From: Brachybacterium sillae
GTDB taxonomy: Bacteria; Actinomycetota; Actinomycetes; Actinomycetales; Dermabacteraceae
NCBI RefSeq assembly: GCF_025028335.1
Contig: NZ_JAFEUW010000001.1
Span: 1,922,001-1,986,000 of the forward strand
Reading direction: 5' to 3'
DNA length: 64,000 bases
Program-made: the position numbers and the translations under genes
Part shown: in pieces, positions 21,436 through 31,194 of the stretch
Layout: each line of letters opens with the position of its first letter
Position numbering within the stretch: the first letter of the stretch is position 1
Notes under the pieces: model-generated
Database searches by the model: none
What the model was told of the DNA's origin: nothing
Seen by the model: the letters and a program-made list of their open reading frames with translations, nothing else

Positions 21436-22488
21436 ATGCGCACCACTCGTCGTTCTCTGCTGCTCGCCGCGGCGACCCTGCCCGCTCTCGCCGCCTGCTC
21501 CGGCGGATCCGATACCGGTTCTGCCGACGGTGGTGCGGCCGGGGGATCAGGCGCCTCCGACGCAGGCGGCACCACCACCATTGAGCACATCTACGGCACC
21601 ACCGAGATCCAGGGCACCCCGCAGCGCATCGCCACCCTGTCGTGGGTGAACGCCGATACGCTCCTCGCCCTCGGCGTCGTGCCCGTCGCGATGCCGGCGG
21701 TCGAATGGGGTGGCAACGCGAACACCTCCACCGACTGGATCGACGCGAAACTCGGCGAGCTCGGTGCTGAGTGGGGCAGCGACACGGCCCCCGCGCAATA
21801 CTCCGAGGCCGACGGCGTGAACTTCGACGAGATCGCCGCGAACACCCCGGACCTCATCATCGGTGCCTACTCCGGTCTCACCCCGGAGGACTACGACAAG
21901 CTCTCGCAGATCGCCCCGACGATCGGCCCCCTTGCCCCGGACTACACCGCCGCCTGGGACGACGTCCTGCTGACCATCGGCACCGCCGTCGGCAAGCAGG
22001 ACGAGGCCACCGCGCTGCGCGACGAGCTCACCCGGAGTCTGGCCGCCGCCGGGGAGGAGAACCCCGCCGTGGCGGCGTCGTCCTTCATCGCTGGGAACCT
22101 CGATCTTCCCACCGGTGCGCTCACCCTGTACACCGCGGGTGATACTCGCTCCCGCTTCTTCAGCGCTCTCGGCATGAGTCTGGCCGATGTGGTCACCAAG
22201 AACACCGCCGACGAGAAGACCTTCTCTCTGGAGTGGTCCCCGGAGCGGGCCGACGAGCTCGACGCCGACGTGTTCTACTCGTGGGCAGCGGCCGGCGCCA
22301 CCGTGGAGAGCTTTCAACAGCACCCGATGTTCGGGCAGATCCCCGCGGTGAAGAAGGGCGCCCTGGTGCTCACCGCTGACGATCACACGACCCTGGCGAT
22401 CTCCGCGCTGAATGCGCTGTCGATTCCCTGGGCGATCGAGAACATCGTCCCGGACGTGGTCTCCGCTGCCCAGACCGCCCAGGCCTGA
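21436..22488 (+). CDS. Iron-siderophore ABC transporter binding lipoprotein
   Basis: A 350-residue periplasmic-binding (FecB/FepB-like, cluster 8) lipoprotein. The signal sequence RTTRRSLLLAAATLPALAAC ends in an LAAC lipobox with the lipidated Cys at about residue 21, followed by a Gly/Ser/Asp linker. The mature part begins with the typical EIQGTPQRIATLSWVNADTLLALGVVPVA, then a DLIIGAYSGLTPEDYDKLSQIAPTI segment and the C-terminal helix pair. It captures ferric siderophore outside the membrane and delivers it to the two FecCD permeases encoded next. First gene of a five-gene operon behind an iron box. The siderophore is not predictable; no biosynthesis genes are nearby. Confidence 0.93.
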   Translation: MRTTRRSLLLAAATLPALAACSGGSDTGSADGGAAGGSGASDAGGTTTIEHIYGTTEIQGTPQRIATLSWVNADTLLALGVVPVAMPAVEWGGNANTSTDWIDAKLGELGAEWGSDTAPAQYSEADGVNFDEIAANTPDLIIGAYSGLTPEDYDKLSQIAPTIGPLAPDYTAAWDDVLLTIGTAVGKQDEATALRDELTRSLAAAGEENPAVAASSFIAGNLDLPTGALTLYTAGDTRSRFFSALGMSLADVVTKNTADEKTFSLEWSPERADELDADVFYSWAAAGATVESFQQHPMFGQIPAVKKGALVLTADDHTTLAISALNALSIPWAIENIVPDVVSAAQTAQA

Positions 22489-22573
22489 CCAGACCGCTCG
22501 CCTCCTGGTGCAGACGGCACACCTCCACCCTCGCCGCCCTGCCGAGCCCCGGCCCACCGGCAGTGCATCGGTC

Positions 22574-23587
22574 ATGACAGGTGGCGGGGCGCTGCGTCGC
22601 ACCCCGTGGCTGACGGTCCTGCTTGGTCTCGCGGCCGTGGCGGTGGCGGCGGTGCTGTCGGTCATGGTCGGCGCTCGAACTGTGCCGCCTTCCGTTGTGT
22701 GGGAGGCACTTACCGCACCCAACCTCGACCTCACCGACCACGTGGTGGTGACCTCCCGCCTGCACCGCACCGCGGTGGGCCTCGTCGTCGGCGGCGCGCT
22801 CGCACTCGCGGGTGCCGGCATGCAGGGCATGACCCGCAACCCCCTGGCGGACCCGGGTCTGCTGGGCCTGAACGCCGGGGCGGCCGCCGCCGTGGCGATC
22901 GGCGTCCACTGGCTGGGCATCAGCGAGATCGTGCAGTTCATGGGCCTGGCCTTCCTCGGTGCGGGCCTGGGTGCGGTGCTCGTCTACGCCGTCGCGTCCC
23001 GCGGCCGCTCCGGGGCCACCCCGGTGAAGCTCGCCCTGGCCGGCGCTGCCGTCACTGCCGGGCTCACCTCCTTAGTCAGCGCCCTCATGATGCTGGACCA
23101 GGGCGCCCTGGACCGGCTGCGGATCTGGCAGGTCGGCACGCTCGGCGCCCGCTCTCTGCCCGACGTCGGCAGTGCCGCTGCCGTGATGCTGTTCGGCGCG
23201 GCGATCCTCCTCCTCAGCGCCCGCGCCCTGAACGCTCTGGCGCTCGGGGACGACGCCGCGTCTGGCCTGGGGGTGCGGGTGGGCCCGGCGCGACTGCGGA
23301 TCGGTATCGGGGTGGTGCTGCTGGCCGGTGCGGCCGTGGCCCTGGCCGGACCGATCGGATTCGTGGGGCTCGTCGTCCCCCATGCCGCACGCCTGCTGGT
23401 GGGCGCCGACCATCGGCGCCTGTTGCCGCTGAGTCTGGTGCTGGGGCCGATCCTGGTGCTTCTGGCTGACGTCCTCGGCCGTGTCATCGCGCCGCCCTCG
23501 GAGGTGCAGGTGGCGGTGATGACAGCGGTGCTGGGAGTTCCCGTATTCCTGGTGCTGGTGCGCTCCCGGAAGCAGGTGGGCCTGTGA
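22574..23587 (+). CDS. FecCD-family iron-siderophore permease
   Basis: A 337-residue inner-membrane permease with about ten helices. Family motifs: RLHRTAVGLVVGGALALAGAGMQGMTRNPLADPGLLGLNAGAAAA is the classic N-terminal FecCD block, with the ATPase-coupling loop GPIGFVGLVVPHAARLLVG near the C terminus. ATG at 22574 gives a standard length; in-frame codons further upstream fall close to the preceding gene and lack family similarity. It is 85 bp after the binding protein and overlaps the second permease by 4 bp (GTGA), consistent with a heterodimeric channel. Confidence 0.92.
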   Translation: MTGGGALRRTPWLTVLLGLAAVAVAAVLSVMVGARTVPPSVVWEALTAPNLDLTDHVVVTSRLHRTAVGLVVGGALALAGAGMQGMTRNPLADPGLLGLNAGAAAAVAIGVHWLGISEIVQFMGLAFLGAGLGAVLVYAVASRGRSGATPVKLALAGAAVTAGLTSLVSALMMLDQGALDRLRIWQVGTLGARSLPDVGSAAAVMLFGAAILLLSARALNALALGDDAASGLGVRVGPARLRIGIGVVLLAGAAVALAGPIGFVGLVVPHAARLLVGADHRRLLPLSLVLGPILVLLADVLGRVIAPPSEVQVAVMTAVLGVPVFLVLVRSRKQVGL

Positions 23588-24636
23588 ACGCCACCTCGGC
23601 CCTGCCCGCGGGTGGCGTCGCGTCCACCCCTCCCGCCCGTCGGCACACCGGCCGTTGCCTCCGACAGCTCGCCCTGCTGGCCCTGCTGCTGGGAGTGATG
23701 ATCGCGCGGGTGTTGCTGGGAACGCCCGTCATCGCCCCGGCCGACGCTCTCGCGGTGCTGCGCGGGGAGATGATCCCCGGCGTCTCCTTCATCGTCCTGC
23801 ACAGCCGCCTGCCGGTCACCGTGGTCGGTGTGCTGGCCGGGATCGCCTTCGGTGCGGCGGGATGCCTGTTCCAGACGCTTCTGCGCAACCCGCTCGCCTC
23901 TCCGGATGTGATCGGTGTGAGCCTCGGAGCGTCCACCGGTGGCGTCCTCGCCCTCGCCGTGGCCAGCACAGCGGCAGGCGCCCAGTTCTGGGGTTCTCTG
24001 ATCGGCGGCGTGACGACCGCGGTACTGGTGCTGCTGATCGCCGGGGCGCACCGTGGCACCGCCGGCCGCGGCCGCGTGGACAACCGTTTCGTGCTGGTGG
24101 GCGTCGGGATCGGCGCGGCCCTCAGCGCCGTCATCTCCTACGTCGTCACCCGGTTGCCCTCCCGCGCCGCCGGGGACGCCCTTCACTGGAGCATCGGCTC
24201 GCTGACCTCCTCCACCTGGCCGCGAGCGCAAGTGCTCGCGCTCAGCCTGGCGGTGTTGTTGCCGCTGCTCGCGGCGCTGCGCACCCGGCTGCGGATCCTG
24301 CAGCTCGGGGAGGAGACTGCCGCCGGTCTTGGCGTGCCGGTGGTCACCACCCGCCTGGCGCTGATCGGCCTGGGTGTGCTGTTCACCTCCCTGGCGGTGG
24401 CGGTGACCGGACCGATCGCCTTCGTGGCGCTGCTGGCCGGGCCGATTGCCCGCGCCCTCGCCGGCCGCCCAAGCCTGGTCGATTCGGCCCTGGTGGGTGC
24501 GGTGATCGTGGTGGGTGGGGACGTGCTCGGCTCCACTGCTTTCGGCCCCGTGGACCTTCCCGTCGGCGTGCTCACCGGCGCGCTCGGTGCCCCGTTCCTG
24601 CTGTGGCTGCTGACCCGGACCGAGGAGAACAGGTGA
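23584..24636 (+). CDS. FecCD-family iron-siderophore permease, second subunit
   Basis: A 350-residue permease with the same fold: SRLPVTVVGVLAGIAFGAAG, FQTLLRNPLASPDVIGVSLGAS and the coupling segment TGPIAFVALLAGPIARALAG. The N terminus has a short cytosolic Arg-rich stretch before helix 1. GTG start at 23584 overlaps the previous stop by 4 bp, and its own stop overlaps the ATPase start as TGATG. It forms the channel with the preceding permease for ferric-siderophore import. Confidence 0.92.
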   Translation: MNATSALPAGGVASTPPARRHTGRCLRQLALLALLLGVMIARVLLGTPVIAPADALAVLRGEMIPGVSFIVLHSRLPVTVVGVLAGIAFGAAGCLFQTLLRNPLASPDVIGVSLGASTGGVLALAVASTAAGAQFWGSLIGGVTTAVLVLLIAGAHRGTAGRGRVDNRFVLVGVGIGAALSAVISYVVTRLPSRAAGDALHWSIGSLTSSTWPRAQVLALSLAVLLPLLAALRTRLRILQLGEETAAGLGVPVVTTRLALIGLGVLFTSLAVAVTGPIAFVALLAGPIARALAGRPSLVDSALVGAVIVVGGDVLGSTAFGPVDLPVGVLTGALGAPFLLWLLTRTEENR

Positions 24637-25439
24637 TGGCTGAACTGTCCGCCCACGATCTGCACCTGGGCTACGACTCCCGCGAGGTTATCCACGACGT
24701 CACCCTCGCCCTCCCGCCGGGGCGGGTGTCGATGATCGTCGGGGCGAACGGGTCCGGGAAGTCCACGCTTCTGAGAGGCTTCTCCCGTCTGCTGCCGCCG
24801 CGCTCGGGCCGGGTGCTGCTGGACGGCGCTGACATCCACCGACTGCGTGCGAAGGACCTCGCCCGCCGCCTGGGGGTGCTGCCACAGTCGCCCCTGGCAC
24901 CGGACGGGGTGACGGTGCGGGAGCTGGTCTCCCGCGGACGCTACCCGCACCAGGGCCTGTTCCCGCACTGGAGCGAGGAGGACGAGGCCGCCGTTGTCGA
25001 GGCCCTGCAGGCCACCGGCACGGAGGGCCTCTCCGAGCGCGCCGTCGATGAGCTTTCCGGCGGGCAGCGCCAGCGGGTGTGGATCGCGATGGCACTGGCA
25101 CAGCGCACCGACGTGCTGCTGCTGGATGAACCCACCACCTACTTGGACGTGACCCACCAGCTGGACGTGCTGGACGTGGTGCGGGATCTCAACCGGCGCC
25201 GCGGCACCACGGTGGCGATCGTCCTGCACGATCTGAACCTCGCTGCCCGCTACGGCGACCACCTGGTGGCGGTGCGCGAAGGCCGCATCCATGCCCAGGG
25301 CGCCCCCGAGGAAGTGCTCACTGAGGAGATCGTTCGCGTCGTGTTCGGCCTGGACGCCCGGATCGTGCCCGACCCACTGACCGGCACCCCGATGGTGGTG
25401 CCCGTGCCCCGAGGAGAAGCCGACGATGACCAGCCGTGA
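24636..25439 (+). CDS. Iron-siderophore ABC transporter ATPase
   Basis: A 267-residue FecE/FepC-type ATPase. Walker A is GANGSGKST (about residues 36-44), Q-loop LPQSPLAPDGVTV, signature LSGGQRQRVWIAMAL, Walker B VLLLDEPTTYLD, and H-loop VLHDLN. It energises the two FecCD permeases. The ATG at 24636 overlaps the upstream stop by one base; the 3' end overlaps the siderophore-interacting protein gene by 14 bp, so the operon is tightly coupled. Confidence 0.94.
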   Translation: MAELSAHDLHLGYDSREVIHDVTLALPPGRVSMIVGANGSGKSTLLRGFSRLLPPRSGRVLLDGADIHRLRAKDLARRLGVLPQSPLAPDGVTVRELVSRGRYPHQGLFPHWSEEDEAAVVEALQATGTEGLSERAVDELSGGQRQRVWIAMALAQRTDVLLLDEPTTYLDVTHQLDVLDVVRDLNRRRGTTVAIVLHDLNLAARYGDHLVAVREGRIHAQGAPEEVLTEEIVRVVFGLDARIVPDPLTGTPMVVPVPRGEADDDQP

Positions 25440-26604
25440 CACCGCTGTGGCCGCGACGGGCACCCCCGTGACGGGTACCCCCGCCGACGTGAGGGCCTCC
25501 GCCGCGCCCGCTGTACCTGCTCTGCGGCACAGCGCCCTTTTGGCCTTCGATCTCGAGGTCGTGGCCGTGCGGCAGTTGAGCGCGTCGCTGCGGCGCGTCA
25601 CCCTGGCGTCGGCGGATCTGGAGCACTTCGGGGTGGGCGCGGATCCGTGGGATCTTCGGATCAAGCTGGTCATTCCGGGCCCGGCGAATACTGCCGATCA
25701 CTTCGCGCAGGTGCGCCCGGGTGCTGATGTGAGTCTGGAGCATCTCACGGACTGGTACCGGAAGTGGTTGCAGATCGACCCGTCCGACCGCGGATGGATG
25801 CGCACGTACACGGTGCGGGCCCAGCGCGCTGCGGGAGATCCGCGCAGCATCACCTCACTGCCGGAGATCGATCTGGACATGGTGCTGCACCTCATGGACG
25901 AGGATGTGTTCGGTCAGGGAGTGGCCGCTCGCTGGGTGCAGAACGCGCAGGTGGGCGATCATGTGACGGTGTTGGGCCCGAACAGACACCTGGTGGACAC
26001 CGGCTACGGCGGTATCGAGTTCCGGCCCGCGGATTCCCGGGACGTGCTGCTGGTGGGTGACGAGACGGCACTGCCGGCGATCGCATCCATCCTTGACAGC
26101 GCCCCGGCACATCTGCGCGGCCGTGCCGTGATCGAGGTGCCATGCGCTGACGACTGCCTGGACCTGTCGACGGAATCGCGAATCGCCGTGACGTACCTGG
26201 TGCGCAAGGGTGCGGCCGAGGGGGAGGCGAGTCCGCACGGGGAACTGCTGGAGGCGGAGGTGCGACGCCTGCTCGCCGAGGACTCAGGCCTGCGGGCCGT
26301 TCTGCCGCGGGTCGATGGGCAGGACCTCGCGGATGTGAACGTGGATGCGGAGTTGCTGTGGGAGACGCACAATCTCACCGCGGCAGACACCGATGGTGGA
26401 GCCGACGGGCAGGCCGCAGAGGCGACGGACGCGGTCGCGACGGGCGCGGGACTGCCCGCGGATCCGCACCGCTTGTACGCCTGGCTGGCGGGCGAGGCCG
26501 CGGTGATCAAGCGCCTGCGCCGGCACCTCGTGCGCGAGGTGGGCATGGACCGCAACCAGGTGGAGTTCATGGGGTACTGGCGCGAGGGTAAGCCGGAGCT
26601 GTGA
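25426..26604 (+). CDS. Siderophore-interacting protein (FAD ferric reductase)
   Basis: A 392-residue SIP/ViuB-family flavoprotein that reduces ferric iron bound to siderophore in the cytosol and so releases it. N-terminal FAD-binding domain with WMRTYTVRAQR (the R-x-Y-T-x-R flavin motif), then GPNRHLVDTGY and an NAD(P)H-binding SIP domain with VLLVGDETALPAIASIL. The C terminus YAWLAGEAAVIKRLRRHLV and DRNQVEFMGYWREGKPE is characteristic. It carries an insertion of about 60 residues (around 275-345, low complexity, Ala/Asp/Thr) before the final block, longer than the usual 270-300 aa. Last gene of the iron operon. Confidence 0.93.
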   Translation: MTSRDTAVAATGTPVTGTPADVRASAAPAVPALRHSALLAFDLEVVAVRQLSASLRRVTLASADLEHFGVGADPWDLRIKLVIPGPANTADHFAQVRPGADVSLEHLTDWYRKWLQIDPSDRGWMRTYTVRAQRAAGDPRSITSLPEIDLDMVLHLMDEDVFGQGVAARWVQNAQVGDHVTVLGPNRHLVDTGYGGIEFRPADSRDVLLVGDETALPAIASILDSAPAHLRGRAVIEVPCADDCLDLSTESRIAVTYLVRKGAAEGEASPHGELLEAEVRRLLAEDSGLRAVLPRVDGQDLADVNVDAELLWETHNLTAADTDGGADGQAAEATDAVATGAGLPADPHRLYAWLAGEAAVIKRLRRHLVREVGMDRNQVEFMGYWREGKPEL

Positions 26605-26921
26605 GGGGTGCGAGTGTGCGACGGGACTAGCCTTCGTCGGCACCCTCGCCGGCCCAGCGTGACGCCCGGGGCCATGGAGCCGTCGCTGCCGAAGCCACCG
26701 GAGCCGCCCGGACCCGCAGGCGTCGGCCCCAGTCCAGCCGACGGTGCCCCACAGGCACGGCTTGCGGGTCCGTTCATGTTCGCGCGAAGGCCCGCGTGCT
26801 CGTCGAGCTGGGCCCGGTGGAGTGATCGAGGTGCAGTCATGTCCGGCGCGTGAACAGCGACGGCGCTCCCTCGTGGAGAGATCTGCCACTGGGAGGGGGA
26901 GATCCCTTCACCGTGGGATGT
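26605..26921. other. Intergenic stretch with no recognisable gene
   Basis: 317 bp between the convergent siderophore-interacting protein and HNH genes. Frames here show no coding character or family similarity, and I see no clear strong hairpin. Confidence 0.5.
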
Positions 26922-28499
26922 TCACCCGGAGTCGGCGCCCCGCCGCCGGGGGGGTCGGGCGCCGCGTCCTGTGATGAGATCGCCGAAACCGCTGAACCCG
27001 GGCAGAGTCAGCAGGTCGCGCAAAGAGAAGACCGTTCCGGGATCTCGATCGGTCACCGTGGTCGTTCGCACCCCCGCGCGGTCGGGCCCGACACCCCAGG
27101 TCGTGGACGTCGGTCCCACCGCCGGGTGAGAGGCCGTCGGTGGGGTGGCTGACGGCGGGGTGGCTGCCGGTCGGGTGGATCTCGGTGAAGTGGCGGCCGC
27201 CTGCGGTCCGGCTGCCGGCGGGGCGACGGTATCGGGGAAGCGCTCCGGGCGCAGCTGCCGCGCCGTCTTGCGCTGATGGTGCCAGCGGCACAGCAGGTGG
27301 AGGTTCTCGATCGAGGTGCGGCCGCCGTGCTCGGGATCGGCGTAATCGAAGGGCTCGATGTGGTCGGCCTCCGCGCCACGAAGAGTCGAGCGGATGCACC
27401 CGGGCGCCGCGCAGGTGCTGTTCAGCAGCCGCAGGTGCTCGCGCATCGCCCCGGTCGGCACGTAGCGCTGGGCCGGGAGCGGCTGGAATGCTCCGGTCGC
27501 TGGATCCGTGAGGACCCGGTACCAGTCGGGGCACTCGGCGGCCAGGCGCCGGGCCAGACGCGCGGGGACCGGGCTCTGCCCCTCGAGCAGCGCCGGGGCG
27601 TCGCTCAGGCCGAGGAGGGTCAGCACCGGCACGGTGACGTTCACACGGAAACGATCGGCGGGGAGCGCCACCCCCTGCAGGTCGAACTGGGCTGTGAGCA
27701 GCAACCGCGTACGCAGGCGTGCCAACGACATGGGCCGCCCCGTGCGCGCGACCTCCCCCTCAGGGTCGTGGGGGATCGCATCGCCCCGTTCGAGCGCAGC
27801 CTTCTGGGCGGCCTGAACGGCACGGGCGGCACCGTCGAGCCGGTGCGTGTAGCTGCGCAACTCCGGGGAGGAGGCGGTGACGATCATGCACCCGCTGCCG
27901 TCGTTCTGCGTGTCCGGGAGGAGATCGACGGACGGTTGCGGATCCTCCGGGACCGGTGTCTCGCCGACCTCGGCCGTGATCCACGCTGCGAGATACCGCA
28001 GCTCGGTGCGGAACCGCTCCAGCCCCACATGCTCCAGATCCCACTGCGCAAGGTGCTGGTCGAGGGCGGCCCGCTGTCGCGGATCCATGCCGCTCGCGAC
28101 GCGCAGGATCCGCCGATGCCACGCGACCGGAAGCACCCCCTCGCGCAGGCGCTCATGGACGCGCGGCAGGTATTCCACAGTGAGAGAGGTGTCGTGCAGG
28201 ATCGCCTCCCCGTTCGTCGGGGTGGTGCGCAGGGCGACGGCGACCGCATGCGTGAACTCGGCGCCCATCTCCAGATCGAACCCGGGGGCCGCGACGCCCT
28301 CCGCGAGCGGCGCGAGGGTGTCGTACAGCTCGGCGAGTTCCCGGGCCTCACGCCGCTGGTGATCGAAGACGGCCCGCAGTCGCTCGGCCTCGTCGGCGGA
28401 GGCCCACCCGGCGCTGCCGCGGTCGACGGCGGTCTCTCGCGTGAGCGTGAGACGGGTGCGCACCGGACGAGGTGCGCTCGTCGCGGTCGGAGCGGTCAT
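26922..28499 (-). CDS. DUF222 / HNH endonuclease domain protein
   Basis: A 525-residue actinobacterial DUF222 (13E12-repeat-type) protein with an HNH nuclease domain near residues 350-410. Helical DUF222 region about 30-330 (DEAERLRAVFDHQRREARELAELYDTL). HNH ligands and catalytic residues are visible in CAAPGC, EADHIEPFDY, GGRTSIENLHLLCRWHHQRKT (Asp-His, Asn, His-His). After this comes a low-complexity Pro/Thr/Ala tail with repeats of SHPAV-type units (about 430-460). The family is repeated in actinobacterial genomes and linked with mobile or repetitive loci; the substrate is not known. Start ATG at 28499; divergent from cstA with 285 bp between. Confidence 0.88.
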   Translation of the reverse strand: MTAPTATSAPRPVRTRLTLTRETAVDRGSAGWASADEAERLRAVFDHQRREARELAELYDTLAPLAEGVAAPGFDLEMGAEFTHAVAVALRTTPTNGEAILHDTSLTVEYLPRVHERLREGVLPVAWHRRILRVASGMDPRQRAALDQHLAQWDLEHVGLERFRTELRYLAAWITAEVGETPVPEDPQPSVDLLPDTQNDGSGCMIVTASSPELRSYTHRLDGAARAVQAAQKAALERGDAIPHDPEGEVARTGRPMSLARLRTRLLLTAQFDLQGVALPADRFRVNVTVPVLTLLGLSDAPALLEGQSPVPARLARRLAAECPDWYRVLTDPATGAFQPLPAQRYVPTGAMREHLRLLNSTCAAPGCIRSTLRGAEADHIEPFDYADPEHGGRTSIENLHLLCRWHHQRKTARQLRPERFPDTVAPPAAGPQAAATSPRSTRPAATPPSATPPTASHPAVGPTSTTWGVGPDRAGVRTTTVTDRDPGTVFSLRDLLTLPGFSGFGDLITGRGARPPRRRGADSG

Positions 28500-28784
28500 G
28501 GGTCACCTCCTCGGAACGGATCGACGTGGATGCGGTGGGTCTGGACACCGAAACGTTTGTCCTGGTCCATCGGACGTTCCTCAACCTACGGGAGGGCCCC
28601 GACAGACGAAGCGAGTGGGGAGAAACCCGCGTGGGGAGGAACGGCGGACAAGCCTGGTCTGCGGGACAGGGCGGGCGCCGGACCCGGAGTGTGCCCGCCG
28701 GGGTCCTGAGGTCCCGGGTCGACGGGGTGTGACCTGTAGTACCCTGCCGCTGTCCCTCTCCCTTCCCTACCCCGAGGTGCTGCG

Positions 28785-31184
28785 ATGACGCCGACATCTC
28801 CGTCAGGTCCCCATCGTTCCCCCGGTGGCGGCTCGCATGCCGTGCCCGGCCCGGGGGCCGATCGACCCCACACCCCTGACACCGCCCGCACGCCTGGTGA
28901 GGAGCACACCGCTCACGAGGCCCACGAGGCCCGCACCACCACCGTGACCACGGATCCCGACCAGCCGCCCGTCGCACTCACCGAGGAGGAGCACGCCCCG
29001 TATCGCCGCTGGACTCCCGCGAAGATCGCGCTGTGGTCCGGCATCGCACTGCTCGGCGGGCTCGGATGGGTGATGCTCGCCCTGGTGCGCGGTGAGACCG
29101 TCAACGCCATCTGGTTCGTCTTCGCGGCGGTGGCCTCGTACCTCATCGCCTACCGCTTCTACGCGACGGTGATCGACCGTCACCTGGTGCGACCGAACGA
29201 TCGCCGTGCCACGCCGGCCGAGTACAACTACGACGGCAAGGACTTCGTCCCCACCGACCGTCGGATCCTCTACGGCCACCACTTCGCCGCCATCGCCGGT
29301 GCCGGCCCGCTCGTCGGCCCGGTGCTCGCCGCGCAGATGGGCTACCTGCCCGGCACGATCTGGATCGTCGTCGGCGTGATCTTCGCGGGTGCCGTGCAGG
29401 ACTTCCTGGTGCTGGTGGCCTCCACCCGCCGCGGTGGCCGCTCCCTCGGCCGGATGGCGCGCGATGAGCTGGGCGTGATCGGCGGCATCGCCGCGTACAT
29501 CGCGACCCTGTCGATCATGCTGATCATCGTGGCGATCCTCGCCATGGTGGTGGTGAACTCCCTCGGCGAGTCCACCTGGGGCGTGTGGAGCGTCGGCCTG
29601 ACCATCCCGATCGCCGTGTTCATGGGCCTCTACCTGCGGTACCTGCGACCCGGCAAGGTGTTCGAGGTGTCGCTGATCGGCGTCGTCCTCCTGCTGCTGG
29701 CGATCGCCTCGGGCCGTTGGGTGTCCCAGACAGGCTGGGGCGAAGCGCTGTTCCACCTCGATCGGCCGGTGCTGGCCCTGATCATCATCGCCTACGGCTT
29801 CCTCGCTGCGGTGCTGCCGGTGTGGGTGCTGCTCGCGCCGCGCGACTACCTCTCGACGTTCATGAAGGTCGGCACGATCGTCATGCTGGCCGTGGCGATC
29901 GTGCTGGTGCGCCCGGAGATCTCCGTGCCCGCGTTCAGCGAGTTCGCCTCCCGCGACGACGGCCCGGTGTTCACCGGTGCCCTGTTCCCGTTCCTCTTCG
30001 TGACCATCGCCTGCGGCGCCCTCTCCGGCTTCCACGCGATGATCTCCTCCGGCACCTCCCCGAAGCTGGTGGAGAAGGAGTCGCAGATGAAGATGATCGG
30101 CTACGGCGGCATGCTCATGGAGTCGTTCGTGGCGGTCATGGCGCTGGTCGCGGCCGTCTCGATCGACCGCGGCATCTACTTCGCGATGAACTCCGCGGCC
30201 ACCGCCACGGGTGGCACCGTCGAGGGCGCAGCCCAGTTCGTCAATTCTCTCGGGCTGACCGGTGTGAACGTCGACCCGGCGACCCTGGAGGAGACCGCCC
30301 GCAACGTGGGTGAGGAGTCGATCGTCTCCCGCACCGGCGGGGCGCCGACGCTCGCCGTCGGGCTCTCGGAGATCATGCATCGCCTCGTCGGAGGTCCCGG
30401 GATGCAGTCGTTCTGGTACCACTTCGCGATCATGTTCGAGGCCCTGTTCATCCTCACCTCGGTGGATGCCGGCACCCGCGTCGCCCGGTTCATGCTGGCC
30501 GACCTCCTCGCCGGGGTCTCGAACAAGTTCCAGGACGCCTCCTGGCGCCCCGGCGTCTGGCTGACCACCGCCGTGATGGTGCTGGGGTGGGGGTCGATCC
30601 TCTACATGGGCGTCACCGACCCGCTGGGCGGCATCAACACCCTGTTCCCGCTGTTCGGTATCGCGAACCAGCTGCTCGCGGCGGTGGCGCTGTCGATCTG
30701 CCTGGTGATCTTCGCGCGCAAGGGCCACCGCTGGACCCTGTTGATCATCGCGGTGCCCATGCTGTTCACCGCCGTGATCACCGTGTACGGCTCGTACCTG
30801 AAGATCTTCTCGCCGAACCCGAAGATCGGGTACTGGGCCAACCACATGGCGTACCGCGACGCGCTCGCGGCGGGGGAGACCTCCCTGGGGCTGGCGAAGA
30901 CCGTCGAAGACATGCGCACCGTCGTGTTCAACACCGCGGTGCAGGGCAGCCTGTCCATCCTCTTCGTGGTCTGCGGTCTGATCGTCATGATCGTGTCGAT
31001 CCTGCGCACCCTGCAGGCTCTGCGCGGGAAGAACCTCCTCGACACCGAGGATCCGACCGTCGAGTCCCACTACTTCGCCCCCAGCGGGATGATCCCGCAC
31101 GGCGGGGAGAAGGAGCTGCAGAAGCAGTGGGATGAGTACCTGCGCCGCCACCCGGAGAAGGACCTTGTGGGAAGCCACCACTGA
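28785..31184 (+). CDS. cstA: Carbon starvation protein CstA-family transporter
   Basis: A 799-residue polytopic membrane protein with about 16-18 helices after a 70-residue hydrophilic N tail. Family hallmarks: YDGKDFVPTDRRILYGHHFAAIAGAGPLVGPVLAAQMGYLPG, GAVQDFLVLVASTRRGGRSL, SGFHAMISSGTSPKLVEKE and LFGIANQLLAAVAL. CstA proteins take up pyruvate (and some peptides) in enteric bacteria. The start ATG at 28785 follows GAGGTGCTGCG. The 285-bp upstream region presumably holds the promoter; a TGTGA half-site at 28728-28732 is the only hint of Crp control. The small YbdD-type partner gene follows after 10 bp, the normal arrangement. Confidence 0.94.
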   Translation: MTPTSPSGPHRSPGGGSHAVPGPGADRPHTPDTARTPGEEHTAHEAHEARTTTVTTDPDQPPVALTEEEHAPYRRWTPAKIALWSGIALLGGLGWVMLALVRGETVNAIWFVFAAVASYLIAYRFYATVIDRHLVRPNDRRATPAEYNYDGKDFVPTDRRILYGHHFAAIAGAGPLVGPVLAAQMGYLPGTIWIVVGVIFAGAVQDFLVLVASTRRGGRSLGRMARDELGVIGGIAAYIATLSIMLIIVAILAMVVVNSLGESTWGVWSVGLTIPIAVFMGLYLRYLRPGKVFEVSLIGVVLLLLAIASGRWVSQTGWGEALFHLDRPVLALIIIAYGFLAAVLPVWVLLAPRDYLSTFMKVGTIVMLAVAIVLVRPEISVPAFSEFASRDDGPVFTGALFPFLFVTIACGALSGFHAMISSGTSPKLVEKESQMKMIGYGGMLMESFVAVMALVAAVSIDRGIYFAMNSAATATGGTVEGAAQFVNSLGLTGVNVDPATLEETARNVGEESIVSRTGGAPTLAVGLSEIMHRLVGGPGMQSFWYHFAIMFEALFILTSVDAGTRVARFMLADLLAGVSNKFQDASWRPGVWLTTAVMVLGWGSILYMGVTDPLGGINTLFPLFGIANQLLAAVALSICLVIFARKGHRWTLLIIAVPMLFTAVITVYGSYLKIFSPNPKIGYWANHMAYRDALAAGETSLGLAKTVEDMRTVVFNTAVQGSLSILFVVCGLIVMIVSILRTLQALRGKNLLDTEDPTVESHYFAPSGMIPHGGEKELQKQWDEYLRRHPEKDLVGSHH

Positions 31185-31194
31185 GTCGACCACC

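Noticed and set aside
28728-28743. Possible GlxR/Crp operator (TGTGA half-site) before cstA
   Set aside because: Only one half of the TGTGA-N6-TCACA palindrome is present.
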